This document shows positions 23,475-33,437 of a stretch of DNA of 64,000 nt, piece after piece; position 1 is the first letter of the stretch; each line of letters starts with the position of its first letter. Location: assembly GCA_011032825.1 (NCBI GenBank), contig JAADJZ010000032.1:62001-126000 (forward strand), read 5' to 3'. The DNA comes from Massariosphaeria phaeospora. Its lineage: Eukaryota > Ascomycota > Dothideomycetes > Pleosporales. Below the pieces are notes generated by a model. The model was not told where the DNA came from. It saw only the letters and a program-made list of their open reading frames with translations, and did no database searches. Made by a program: the position numbers and the translations under genes.

Positions 23475-24679
23475 TCGATCTCAACGCCCACCTACCTATA
23501 CGGCCGAGATATACGCGGGGCTGTTGCCGTTGCAGCGAAATTGTTTGTCATCCTCGATTTATTTGAATTTGGAAGATTTATTTGCTTTTTGGCTTGCTGC
23601 TTTACTTGACTAGACTAGCGCGGACGGGGGAAGACTTTCGCCGCCACTGTTTATCTACTACACGAAACTGCACTCCGCTCACTTGCCCGTTCGTTCGTTT
23701 TTGATCGTTTGCGCAATCTATTTGAATCTGATGAAATATACACAAAAACGTTGTTGTTGTTGTTGTTGTTGTTTTCCCCGCGTTCGTTCGTTGGTTCGTT
23801 AGTTAGTGTTGCAAAAAAAATCCATATTGTTCTTTTAAATCGCGAGACAGACTGAGAGACAGAAAAATTAACATGATTCGAGTATAGCTCGCTCTTTGGA
23901 CATACATGTGCGAAACTGAACGGAACTGAACTGACTGTACGTGTGAAGCCAGCCCAAAACTACCCGTCTGCCTGTCTATTTGGCATAGCATCTACCTTGA
24001 CCCTGACCTTGATATGTGTTGCGTATGGATACAAGTCAAAACTCATATCAAATCAAGCGAATGCGATGCGCAATGCTTACTTACGTGCACTGCCTGCCTG
24101 CCTGCCGGTCGGTCGGTCGGTTCGTTTTCGCTCGATTAATACTTATTGTGACGTGTTTGCACCTACTTACTCACTCGCTCACCGCACTGCACTGCACTTC
24201 AATCAAGCATGTCTGATGAATAGAAATGGAACGGATCGGATCGGAACATAACATGGTAGATGTTTGTTTTCTGGTAGTTCGCATGGTATAGTGTGGTAGA
24301 GAGGAAGAAGGTCAAGAGAGAGAGGAAGAGAGAGGAAGGGATGAGAGTCGAGTGCTATAGGAAACAGCGAGGTCATATATGTACAGCTAGCTTATTCTGC
24401 CCGGGCATTCCGCCCTCACTGAAAGTGTGTAGAGAACTGAACTGAACTGAGTAGCGTGTATTCGTTACATTTCATGTTTGATTTCAGGGCGTTTTACTAC
24501 TATTGCTAACGTCCCGGTCTTCAAATATGGTGCTTGCTTTGCTTGCCAAAAGACGTATACCGCTGTACAGAAAGCGCCCCAAAAGCCCACCCCACCTCCG
24601 CACAACTCTCCCCCCAAGTGCCTCCCCGCTTCTGCGACTGCTTGCATTGCACGCCCAATCTCAGCGCAATCTAGCCCTA
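23475..24679. other. Convergent intergenic region with simple repeats
   Basis: Lies between the 3' ends of the CCCH gene (+) and the F-box-like gene (-). It contains a TTG trinucleotide run (about 23,751-23,773), a CGTT-rich stretch just after it, and adjoining TGCC and GGTC tetranucleotide runs (24,091-24,120). It probably holds both 3' untranslated regions. No supported gene. Confidence 0.6.
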
Positions 24680-26203
24680 CTACGACCCCAACTCGATGCC
24701 GGCCTTGGCCTCGAACTCGCGTTTCCACAGCGGCATCATATGGATGGGCAGCGGCCCCTCAGGCGAATGCCCCCACGTCTCAAACAGGATGCCCTTCTCG
24801 ACGGCCAGGGCGCGCGAGCTCGTGCCCTGGTACTGGCGCAGGACGAATTTGTGCAAGCCGTGCAGCCGGTTTGCGCGGTGCTCGATGACGTTCTTGAGCA
24901 GCGAGCATAGGGCCACGCTGTCCGGGTCCGGGTGCTCCGTGTTGATGTGCACCTCCTCGATGCTGGTGGGCAGCATGTCGCCCAGGCACGGGATGTCCTC
25001 CTTGGACCAGGGCCGCTCGCCGGCGGGGAGCAGCGGCTCTTGGCCTTTGCGCTGGCCGCTTTCGAGCGGCGGGCCGCAGAAGGCGGTTACGTCGATTTCG
25101 AGCTTGCGCAGGTGCGGGAAGCCGTGGAAGGTGGAGGCGCCGTTGATGATCTCGCCGTCGAGGTCGTCGATGGTGATGGCGAGCTCGTCAATGGTGGCGC
25201 TGCTGGTAGAGGAGAGGGCTTGCAGGAAGGCACCGCAGTTCCAGTCGTGACCGCAGCCGTGCCATTTGGATTGGTGCGAATACTTGACGACGCGGATGGA
25301 CGGCGCGTGGGAGAGTAGGTCGGTGATGCCGTCGGCGTCTACACAGCAGTACGCCAGCTCTAGTCTTGTGAGCGGGGTGTTGGGTAGTGAGGCGGGCCAG
25401 GAGAACGCAATGCCGGTGTAGCCGTCGTCGAGGGCGATGCTGCTGATGGCGTATAGTTCCCTCATGCTGCATAGGGTGATGGCGGGCTGGACAGACTCCA
25501 AGGCCGCCCGCTCCTCGTATCCTTCGGCCATGAACGGCAGTATGGTGGTCAGCTGTCCCAGCGGCTTCTGATTGCCGCTTTCGTCGTTCGCAGTCTCGAC
25601 GATGGCGTTCAGCACGGCTGCCAACATGCGATAATGCTCGCCTTGGTCGTCGTCAGCCGGCCTGAACTCACTCCACGTCCGCGGGAGCCGCAGCGTCCTG
25701 AGGTTGGGCAGGAGGCTGAAGAGGAACACGGCGGCAAAGAGCGCGTCCTGATGGTCGGACAAATCCACGTTCTGTTCTTGGAGCATCTTGTCCCACCACG
25801 CCTCCGGCTCCACAGTGGCGATGCGTAGGTACTCGGACCGGGTGACTAGCTCTTTGATCCCTGCCATGGCCGCTGCATCGTCGCGGAAGTCCTGCTCTCC
25901 ATCCTCGGAGTCGCTGAAATCCACAACCGGGCGGCGGTCCCAGAGACTGAGCGAGTCGATGTACTCGGCTACCAAGGCGTCACGGGAGACGTGGTAGAGG
26001 ATGCGAAGTGTATCCGCCCGCCGCGGCCCCGATTCGGTATGCGTGTAGCCCCATCGTCGTCGGAGGGCGTTGTGACGCTCGATCTGGCCGGCCGCCCGCC
26101 GGTACAGGCTCTTGCAGCTGAGCACGAAGGATTCCAGGCCCGCGGGCAGGGTGCAGTCGATGATGGCGTCTAGGATCTCGAGCGGCAGGTCGAGGAGGGC
26201 CAT
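24680..26203 (-). CDS. F-box-like protein with leucine-rich body
   Basis: Single-exon gene of 507 residues. The N-terminus (LLDLPLEILDAIIDC through FVLSCKSLYRR, residues about 3-35) has the Leu-Pro-x-Glu-Ile/Leu start and spacing of an F-box, which in other proteins contacts Skp1 in SCF ubiquitin ligases. The rest has irregular Leu-rich segments such as LPNLRTLRLPRTW, TPLTRLELAYC and FPHLRKLEI, spaced like divergent leucine-rich repeats that would choose substrates. Fungal genomes carry many such fast-evolving proteins and I cannot name an orthologue. The substrate is unknown. The ATG at 26,203 is the first in frame and the F-box begins straight after it. Confidence 0.78.
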   Translation of the reverse strand: MALLDLPLEILDAIIDCTLPAGLESFVLSCKSLYRRAAGQIERHNALRRRWGYTHTESGPRRADTLRILYHVSRDALVAEYIDSLSLWDRRPVVDFSDSEDGEQDFRDDAAAMAGIKELVTRSEYLRIATVEPEAWWDKMLQEQNVDLSDHQDALFAAVFLFSLLPNLRTLRLPRTWSEFRPADDDQGEHYRMLAAVLNAIVETANDESGNQKPLGQLTTILPFMAEGYEERAALESVQPAITLCSMRELYAISSIALDDGYTGIAFSWPASLPNTPLTRLELAYCCVDADGITDLLSHAPSIRVVKYSHQSKWHGCGHDWNCGAFLQALSSTSSATIDELAITIDDLDGEIINGASTFHGFPHLRKLEIDVTAFCGPPLESGQRKGQEPLLPAGERPWSKEDIPCLGDMLPTSIEEVHINTEHPDPDSVALCSLLKNVIEHRANRLHGLHKFVLRQYQGTSSRALAVEKGILFETWGHSPEGPLPIHMMPLWKREFEAKAGIELGS

Positions 26204-27042
26204 GCCGAGAAGTCAGGGTTTGGCTGAGTAAGCGCAGCTGCGGTGCGAAGCGAGGGCTGCTTGTGCCTTGTGCCTTGTGCTGTTGCTGGTGCTGGTGCTG
26301 GTGCTGGTGCTGGTGCTGTTCTTGTAGGGCCCGGTGGCGGTGGAGCAAGAACCCGCGGCTTGACAACGCGCCCTGCTTTGCGTACACCTGCAGAGGGGGC
26401 GAGAGCGAGCGAGAGAGAACATGTCTGCAAACACGTCGGTGCTCAATAAATAAAAATCCTCGTCTGCAAACCGCGGGAGGTGGGCACCTGGAAGCTCTCG
26501 TCGGCATCGGCGCCCGACCAATCCCAGTCTTCAGTCCGCCCTGCCAGCCGACTCTCTCACTCGAGGACCCTCCACAGTGGGCAGTAGTTAGTCTTGCGCC
26601 TAGCCTACCTCCAGAGCCCCAGTTCCAAGCCCTCCCTCCGATGCCCGCAGTTCGCTCTTCTCTGTCAGCAGTCCATTCACACAGTTTGTCCCGGGGCACG
26701 TTCATATTCGAGCCAGAGCCGAAAAGCAGCGAAGCCAACATCATTACAAATAAATAATAGACCAGCTAATGTGCATATTCCATGCGCGCAGCAACTGTGA
26801 AAGTAACCCTGATATCACACACTTTTGTACAGAAGCCCGAACCCAATCCAGTCCCGAGCCCGTCTACTCTACCCTATCCGCGTAGACGGTCAGAGACTGA
26901 AGTTGTATAAAAAACATCTAAAAACGCCGGTCCCCGCAAAGAAGGGAGAGAAAAAGAACCACCTGCAAACGCCGCGGCTATATTGTTATGCCTCTTCCTA
27001 GAAAGCACAATGTGTGGCTGAAGCGACCATCTATGCCACGGC
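26204..27042. other. Intergenic region upstream of the F-box-like gene
   Basis: Contains the presumed promoter and 5' untranslated region of the F-box-like gene and the 3' untranslated region of Sec16. A GGTGCT hexanucleotide array (26,285-26,319) lies 80-115 bp upstream of the F-box ATG. No other supported gene. Confidence 0.6.
26285..26319. repeat. GGTGCT hexanucleotide microsatellite
   Basis: Nearly six perfect tandem units of a 6-bp repeat, in the likely 5' untranslated or promoter region of the F-box-like gene (reverse strand, ATG at 26,203). Length variation here could affect transcription or translation; that is inference. Confidence 0.85.
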
Positions 27043-30000
27043 TTACTTCGCCATGACATCGACGTACCGCCCGCCTTTCTTCTTCTTCGCCGCACTGCCT
27101 TTCCTGGCCTGTGGCGCACCGAGCAAATCGTCGATGCTACTAGCCGTGCTCATGCCGGTGCCCGGTCTCGACGGGGGCCCAGTGGTAGCTAGCACCGGAC
27201 GGGTAAGCACAGGGGGCTTGCCGCCTTCTGTGTCCGAGGGTATACCAGGCGTAGATGCGCGGGAGCCTGGCAAGAGCATTGGCGGTGGCATAGACGACGA
27301 GCGTTGAGGATTCGACGTGGGTGGCAGACTGAGAGGCGCGTCCATTGCATTAGGCAGCGAAGATGGCGGGCCCATGGCAGTGTTCGCGGATACACTTCTA
27401 TTCGGAGGTCCGCCCCTGGGCGGTGGAGGGGTAGCTATTGGTTTTGAGGCCTCGGTGGCACCCGCTTTCTTGTTGACCCATTTCTTGAGCTCAGGATCGT
27501 AGTAGAACGAGTTTTCTTCGCCGAGCTTAGCCTTTACGGGCCCTGGTGCAGCATTGGGGTCTTTCTTGAACCAGCCTCCAAACCATCCACCACCCTTTTT
27601 GCCAGCCCCACCTTCTTTTTCGCGTTGCGCGTCTGTCTCTGCAGCCTTGCGGAAAGCCTCGTCGGCCTTGCGGTCTGAGTCAGACTTTTGCTTTGGCTGC
27701 AGAGTGGCAGCACGGCTAGTCAGGTAGTCATCTCCATCGTCGTCCATGAACGACTTCTTCTTTCTTGGTTGTTGGTCAACAGGCGACCTTTCCTCCTCAT
27801 CTGGGTTGTAAGGTTGATAAGCTGGTGGTTCGTACGAATTTGACGGAGGTTCATATCCATTAGATTGCGCTTGGTCGATAGGCTGTGACAAAGCCTGCTC
27901 GTCAAAGCTTGCCTGAGGCGGTGCATAGCTACCAAAAGCCGGTGAGGGGTCTTCTGTTGTTGGTGGAGTCGGCTGGTAAAAGCTACCATAAGTTGATGGA
28001 GGAGCTGCGCTGTCGGCCATCAACGGGGCATAAGACTGGCTCTTCCCAGCTTGTGATTGATGGATTGGTGGGCTGAATTGAGGTTGCGAAGGCGTGTAGG
28101 ACCCCGAGAGCGCAGGGGATGGCATATAAGAGTCGGGGGCCGAGCGCAACCCGAGTGAGCTATCCAGGGACTCCATAGATGGACGGCCTCCAGGCTCATA
28201 TCGTGCCCGAGCTTGATCCAAAGAGGTTCTGGGCGCATAAGCATTAGATGGTGCATATCTCGAGCTCCCAGGTATCGGAGCAGTTGCGGGAGCGCCATAT
28301 CCGGAGTAAGTGCCGTACATATCTGCGTTGGATTGAGACGGACTAAGGGTGGGAGTATTTCCGGAAATTTTGGCGAACGGCCCTACATCAGCGCCTCCAG
28401 AATGAGTTGATGCTGCATCTTCGTCGTCACCAGCAATAAAACTATTGAACTTTGATAACAGGGAACTCGACACCTTGTCCATGCTTGGCTTGGAAATCCA
28501 AGAGGAAGAGCCGTCCTTGGGTGATTGTGACAAGCGCTTGCTGAGATCGTCGAGGCTTGCGATGAAGCTTGCGTTGTAATATGGCGAGATCCTTGTGGTA
28601 GATTTCATGGCAGCCGCAATGGCATCACAGTACGACTGCGCCTCGGTTTTGTGGCCATACTCTGCCAGCTGGTACGCATGAGCAAGCTTATAATTTTGCA
28701 GATGTGGGATGATATGTGAGCCCGTTTGAGCAGATAACGACAACCCGTATTCGAGAACTTCAGTTAGCAGTATTGGCTCTAGGTCAGTTCCAAGGTCTAA
28801 AGGATGTTGACGATGGTCGGCGCCAATCAGCACAATGTCGGATTGTGCATCGTCAACGCCGCCAATGTAGGCTGCTGAGCGAGCGAAGACGAAGCAGATG
28901 TGTGCTGCTTCGACTCTACCGTAACCTGCCAAGAGCCTGCCGAGAGAAAGGAGCGCTGTAGTGTCGCCGTCACTGCGATTGTTCAAGATCAACGAAAGGG
29001 TCTCCCGCCATTTGTCCAAGCCCTGAAGAGTATTCTGAGTTTGGCCAGCCCCGTCGGTGCTGACCATCTGAAATCCAGCACGCGCGGACGCGGGAACGAG
29101 TTCGTCGATGCAATCTTCGTGATTCCCAGCGAAGATTTCATAGAGTACTGCCAGTGCTTGGCTGTTGCGTCCAACTTTCTTTACCTCCTTGCGTACAAAT
29201 TCTTGAACAACTTGCTTCCAAATATCCTTGTTCAGCGTGGAAGAGAGAAGCATTGCATGGGCCCAGAGGCGTTGGTCAACTGCATGCCAAACAGCCTTCT
29301 CGCGATCGCCCTTCGTCAGAAGTGTGCGTAATTCTTCAACCGCCTGGGGATCGATAGGCTCAGCTTGTACGGTGGAAGTGTCCGTCCTTGAGATGCCGAC
29401 AAGGTCCGCTGCGGTGGAGAAAGTACCATCAGGGCGCGAAGATGAGTCGTCGCGGTCTGGTGACAGTACTCTTTTAACAGCAGCTTCCACCGTCATGTTG
29501 CCCTCTAAGTGACCATCGTGGTCTATAAATACTTGTAGAATCTTCCAGAGCAGAGTCCTCTCTTCCAAGCGTTTCAAATTCTCGGCACTCACGGATTGGT
29601 CCAAACCAGGTGTATTCATCTGTTCTTCCAAACCCTCAATCCTTCGACCCAGCCATGCCGAAACGTCTTTCTTTTTGCCTTTCGCTTTGAGCGGTCCCGG
29701 AAACCTGGCGATGTCATCCGCTAGCGGAAAGATGTCCTTCATATTTTGGACTTTGATTTCTCCAGGACTGCATTTCATCATCGGCACAGATGCACCGCCT
29801 CCATAACGAGGGATTTGCTTTGGAAAACTCGTTACAACAGTACCGCCTAATCCCCACTTGAAGACTGGGTGACCTTTCCAGCGTTGAAGTGGGTCATTGG
29901 CTCGTTCATCTGATGGAGGAATGCATTCGTAATCATGAGCGATTTGACGTCTATCGGGAATGATATTTGACACGTTTGTGATGGTCTCCTGGACCCCGAA

Positions 30001-32484
30001 TGTAGATGTGGGCGATATGAGACCGTATCCTGATGTGGGCTGTTCTGAAGAAGTAAAGGTATGAAGAGGGTGTTTCACTGCCATAGAAGGCGACTGAGAG
30101 TGAGCACGTGGGGGTAGAGCTGCAGGTATTTGGGCAGATGGATTAGTAGGTTGATAGGTTGGCGCGTAGCTCGTTCTCTTCCGAGGCGACCCAACTACAG
30201 ATGATGGGTTACTTCGTGACGGTGGAGTTCCAGATCTCGCTGTCATAGGTGGTGCCGGATTTTCTATTGGCCCCTGTTCCTCTATCCCTTCTAACGGACT
30301 TCTGAAGTGAGTACGAGGCACTCCATCGACCGAGTGACTAGTCTGATGCGCGGGAGGATATGATGCATGCTGTTGCGAGAAAGCCCCTTGCTGCTCTTGA
30401 GGAAGAGTATGTTGAGCGAGAGGACTTGAGGTACGGGGCGCGTATGACTGCACAGGAGGTCGAGCAGAGTCGGAGACATATCGTCCGTGGTGAACTTGGG
30501 ATACTTGCGGAGGCGCCGGCGAATATCTTGCATTTGCTGCTGGAGCAGGCGGAGGGGCAGGGGAGAATCGCATGGGTGGAGCTCCCGGAGGCGCAGGCGA
30601 GTATCGTGCAGCTGCAGTAGGCGCAAGTGCAGCCGGAGGCACGGGCAGACTGTTGGATCGAACAGGTACTGAAGGTTGATCGGGGAATACTGGTAATTGT
30701 TCGGGCTGCTGAAATTGTGGTGCCACGTTATCTGAGTCTGGAAGGATCTCGTTTCTTAACGAGGACCACGAAGCAGTACGCTCTTTAGAAGGTAACTGAG
30801 GAGGTGAATGGTGGACTGGAGCATGTGGCGGCACTTGCGGTTGGGTATACCGACTGGACAGCTTAGGCTTCGAATTTACAGGCAGCTCGGCGAAAAAATC
30901 ATTCGAAGGTGATTTCGAGGGCGCGGCCGGTTTCTGGGGCAGTCCACTCATTTGGGTCTGCATTGAGTGACCCGAAGTTGGCGGAGACAAGCTGGATGCA
31001 GACATATTCGACACAGGCGGCGGGCGAGATGCGCTAACGCTCGGATTTCCATACATGCTACTACTCCTCGGAGGGGGCCCAGCTAGTTGCGGAAGGGGCG
31101 CAGTGGCCATTGTTCGCGCAGCCGGTCGCTTGCGCGTCTTTACAATGTCTTCTGGCAGGTCGTAAGGAGAAGAATATCCCCCTTTTGCTTTGTCGACAAA
31201 GCTCTGTGTAGAACTGGGCATTGTAGGTCTCGCCGCTTGTTGCTGATAAGGCGAGGGTTGGTTGTAGGCCCCATAAGCGATGTTGGTAGAAGGAATCGAC
31301 TTTTTCTGGTCCAACTGCGAAAAATCAGCGAACTGCGGACCTTGAAGGCCATAAGGGCTTGCAGCTGGCAATGCAGCTGGTGCTATCTGGGGTGCGTATC
31401 GATCCGCAGTAGTCGAGACAGCTTGAGTCGGCTGGGAGGGCTGTTGCTGCGGTTCAGATGGCTCGTCCTCGAGGAAGCCTTCATCGTCGTCCAATTCGAA
31501 AGCAGGGGCTTCATTTTCGGGAAGAAAATCATCATCCAATGCTAGATCCCACTCAGCGCTAGGTGCAGGCTTCGAGTCGGAGTTGTGCACAACATATGCT
31601 CCTAAACCTGGCCCTGACGGTTGCTGAGGCTCTACGGACTTCGACGCTGTTACACTGCCGAAAAAGTCTTGCTCCTCGGCATTGCCCCAGTCGATTTCCT
31701 CGCCAGTATTGCCACCCACTGTTGTATTTCCAATTACTTCATCTCCGACAGTGGTTCCGCTAGCTTCCGCATGCGGTGTACTGAGAGATATACCCAAGGG
31801 GGTTTCCAGGGGCGCATCCTGGGGTTTTCCTCCAAGATCAAAAACCTCGCCAGAGGAATCCCATTCGTCAGCCGCAGGCTCTGAGTCGGCAACTAACGGT
31901 TCTCTCTCGCTTTCGTTCATGGCGTCTTCCAGGAGCGTGGTTTCTCCCTGGTGCTCGTAGTTGTCCTCGGGATGTTCACTGGACGATTCTTCGTCTTCGG
32001 GTCCTCGTTCCACCACAGCTGATCCAGCTGTATCGGTCGTGTCCGCGGAGTCTGCTTCCGAATCGTGATCTGACAAGTGAAGGGCCTGGGTCGCGCTGAC
32101 AAGGGCATCTCCGCTAACTCCGTCTTCGTTGTTTGAAGTCGCTGTTGCCTCCCCCCCACTGGCAGACACGTCGCCCGAGCCGTAGCGGTCGAAGAAATCG
32201 TCGTCGGAATTGGGTTCGTGGCCCGACATGCCGTTGATGACATGCATGGGTATCGCGGAACCCGGGGGTGTTGTCGGCAGGTCGTCGTCTTCATCCTGAC
32301 TTGTCTCCAGCTCGGGTTTCGACTGTGGGACGATTTCTGGCGACGGCTCGCCGATTCTTGAGGCGGGTACAGCGCTATCCCCGGCTGCGTGGTCGGGTCT
32401 TAACGCGGGATTCCACGACTGGGGGGCGGGCGACATCGCACCACCGTAGGTGTATGAGGAATTGGACCCATCCTCGTTGTCCAT
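27043..32484 (-). CDS. sec16: COPII coat assembly protein Sec16
   Basis: Uninterrupted frame of 1,813 residues. The N-terminal ~800 residues are acidic, then Pro/Ser/Gln-rich and disordered. The Sec16 central conserved domain starts near residue 850 (HDYECIPPSDE, PVFKWGLGG, FPLADDIARFPGP). The alpha-solenoid Sec16 C-terminal/ACE1 region runs from about 1,050 to 1,320 (WHAVDQRLWAHAMLLSS, GRLLAGYGRVEAAHICF). A Pro-rich tail ends in a conserved block near 1,625-1,650 (GGGWFGGWFKKD, FYYDPELKKWV) and GGRYVDVMAK at the C-terminus. Sec16 organises ER exit sites and binds Sec23, Sec24, Sec13 and Sec31. The gene is divergent from the Neo1-type flippase. Domain order and length are normal for a fungal Sec16. 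Confidence 0.95.
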   Translation of the reverse strand: MDNEDGSNSSYTYGGAMSPAPQSWNPALRPDHAAGDSAVPASRIGEPSPEIVPQSKPELETSQDEDDDLPTTPPGSAIPMHVINGMSGHEPNSDDDFFDRYGSGDVSASGGEATATSNNEDGVSGDALVSATQALHLSDHDSEADSADTTDTAGSAVVERGPEDEESSSEHPEDNYEHQGETTLLEDAMNESEREPLVADSEPAADEWDSSGEVFDLGGKPQDAPLETPLGISLSTPHAEASGTTVGDEVIGNTTVGGNTGEEIDWGNAEEQDFFGSVTASKSVEPQQPSGPGLGAYVVHNSDSKPAPSAEWDLALDDDFLPENEAPAFELDDDEGFLEDEPSEPQQQPSQPTQAVSTTADRYAPQIAPAALPAASPYGLQGPQFADFSQLDQKKSIPSTNIAYGAYNQPSPYQQQAARPTMPSSTQSFVDKAKGGYSSPYDLPEDIVKTRKRPAARTMATAPLPQLAGPPPRSSSMYGNPSVSASRPPPVSNMSASSLSPPTSGHSMQTQMSGLPQKPAAPSKSPSNDFFAELPVNSKPKLSSRYTQPQVPPHAPVHHSPPQLPSKERTASWSSLRNEILPDSDNVAPQFQQPEQLPVFPDQPSVPVRSNSLPVPPAALAPTAAARYSPAPPGAPPMRFSPAPPPAPAANARYSPAPPQVSQVHHGRYVSDSARPPVQSYAPRTSSPLAQHTLPQEQQGAFSQQHASYPPAHQTSHSVDGVPRTHFRSPLEGIEEQGPIENPAPPMTARSGTPPSRSNPSSVVGSPRKRTSYAPTYQPTNPSAQIPAALPPRAHSQSPSMAVKHPLHTFTSSEQPTSGYGLISPTSTFGVQETITNVSNIIPDRRQIAHDYECIPPSDERANDPLQRWKGHPVFKWGLGGTVVTSFPKQIPRYGGGASVPMMKCSPGEIKVQNMKDIFPLADDIARFPGPLKAKGKKKDVSAWLGRRIEGLEEQMNTPGLDQSVSAENLKRLEERTLLWKILQVFIDHDGHLEGNMTVEAAVKRVLSPDRDDSSSRPDGTFSTAADLVGISRTDTSTVQAEPIDPQAVEELRTLLTKGDREKAVWHAVDQRLWAHAMLLSSTLNKDIWKQVVQEFVRKEVKKVGRNSQALAVLYEIFAGNHEDCIDELVPASARAGFQMVSTDGAGQTQNTLQGLDKWRETLSLILNNRSDGDTTALLSLGRLLAGYGRVEAAHICFVFARSAAYIGGVDDAQSDIVLIGADHRQHPLDLGTDLEPILLTEVLEYGLSLSAQTGSHIIPHLQNYKLAHAYQLAEYGHKTEAQSYCDAIAAAMKSTTRISPYYNASFIASLDDLSKRLSQSPKDGSSSWISKPSMDKVSSSLLSKFNSFIAGDDEDAASTHSGGADVGPFAKISGNTPTLSPSQSNADMYGTYSGYGAPATAPIPGSSRYAPSNAYAPRTSLDQARARYEPGGRPSMESLDSSLGLRSAPDSYMPSPALSGSYTPSQPQFSPPIHQSQAGKSQSYAPLMADSAAPPSTYGSFYQPTPPTTEDPSPAFGSYAPPQASFDEQALSQPIDQAQSNGYEPPSNSYEPPAYQPYNPDEEERSPVDQQPRKKKSFMDDDGDDYLTSRAATLQPKQKSDSDRKADEAFRKAAETDAQREKEGGAGKKGGGWFGGWFKKDPNAAPGPVKAKLGEENSFYYDPELKKWVNKKAGATEASKPIATPPPPRGGPPNRSVSANTAMGPPSSLPNAMDAPLSLPPTSNPQRSSSMPPPMLLPGSRASTPGIPSDTEGGKPPVLTRPVLATTGPPSRPGTGMSTASSIDDLLGAPQARKGSAAKKKKGGRYVDVMAK

Positions 32485-33437
32485 TATGGGAATTAACTAC
32501 GATGTAAAAAGGGTATCTGTAAATGCTAGACACAATGTCAGCGCTGAAGATGGCCAAATGTGACTCTTGCGGCGGGCCTCGGTGATGCGCGGGTGATGGC
32601 CACGAACATGGCTGCGCCCCTTGCGGGTTGCAACCGCCTGAGGCGCGAAGATGCGCGCGAGGACTGCGGAATGCTGTTGCTTGCACCCAAGCAATCTGAG
32701 TAAGGCGGCGCAGTCGGCGGTTCTGGAAAGGCAATGGGAAAGGAGAGCAGCGCATCCCTTTCGTCAGGAGACCACGTACCTAGTGAACAGGAGAAGCCAA
32801 AGAGGCGCTGCAGAGGGTAGCGGAGGGCAGTGAAAGAGTGGCGCGCAACCGGTCAGAGAAAGGCCACGGGGCAGGACACCATGGCGGGTGGGCAATAAAG
32901 TCGAGAAGGGAAGTGGTCTAATCGTGAGATCTGGCCTGGCGGTTGATTATGGCTGATGAAACTATGCAGCCAGCAGCAGCGCGGCCTGTCATGATTCATC
33001 CCTGCACGAGACACTGGAGCCGGGGGCGACGGGTCAACCGTCAAAGCCGTGACGTGTGGCGTCAGCCGCTGCAGCCACACTGTGGCGCCGAGACCACGAC
33101 TGCACCTTCACGACGCGCAATCGGGTGAACGCAGACCACGGCCTCACACTGCACTCACGACAACTGGCCCTTTCGCACATCACTCTGCCCTCATCGCGCC
33201 TGTTTCATCCTCAACCCCGGACGCTGCATCACTACCAAGATTCCAGGGTACTGCCGAGAGATTGAAACAGGCCATCTGGCGTCCGCACCCCTCTGCCCAG
33301 CGCAGCCCACACTCGTCGCGGACCCCCGAATTTCTGCCCAACAGCTTGCCGACTAGTTGCAAAGAGAGCCTCCATGTCCACGATATAGCCGGGAACCTCC
33401 GCCGCGCCGCCGTTCGCCTTGCAGCGTCTCACGCCCG
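32485..33437. promoter_or_regulatory. Shared divergent promoter region, Sec16 and Neo1-type flippase
   Basis: 953 bp between the start codons of two genes transcribed away from each other. Several short ATG-initiated frames occur but none is convincing. Promoter elements for both genes must lie here. I see no strong TATA box near either start. Confidence 0.55.

Noticed and set aside
25980..26744. 254-codon reverse frame overlapping the F-box start
   Set aside because: It runs through the GGTGCT microsatellite as a His-Gln run and overlaps the F-box-like start in another frame.
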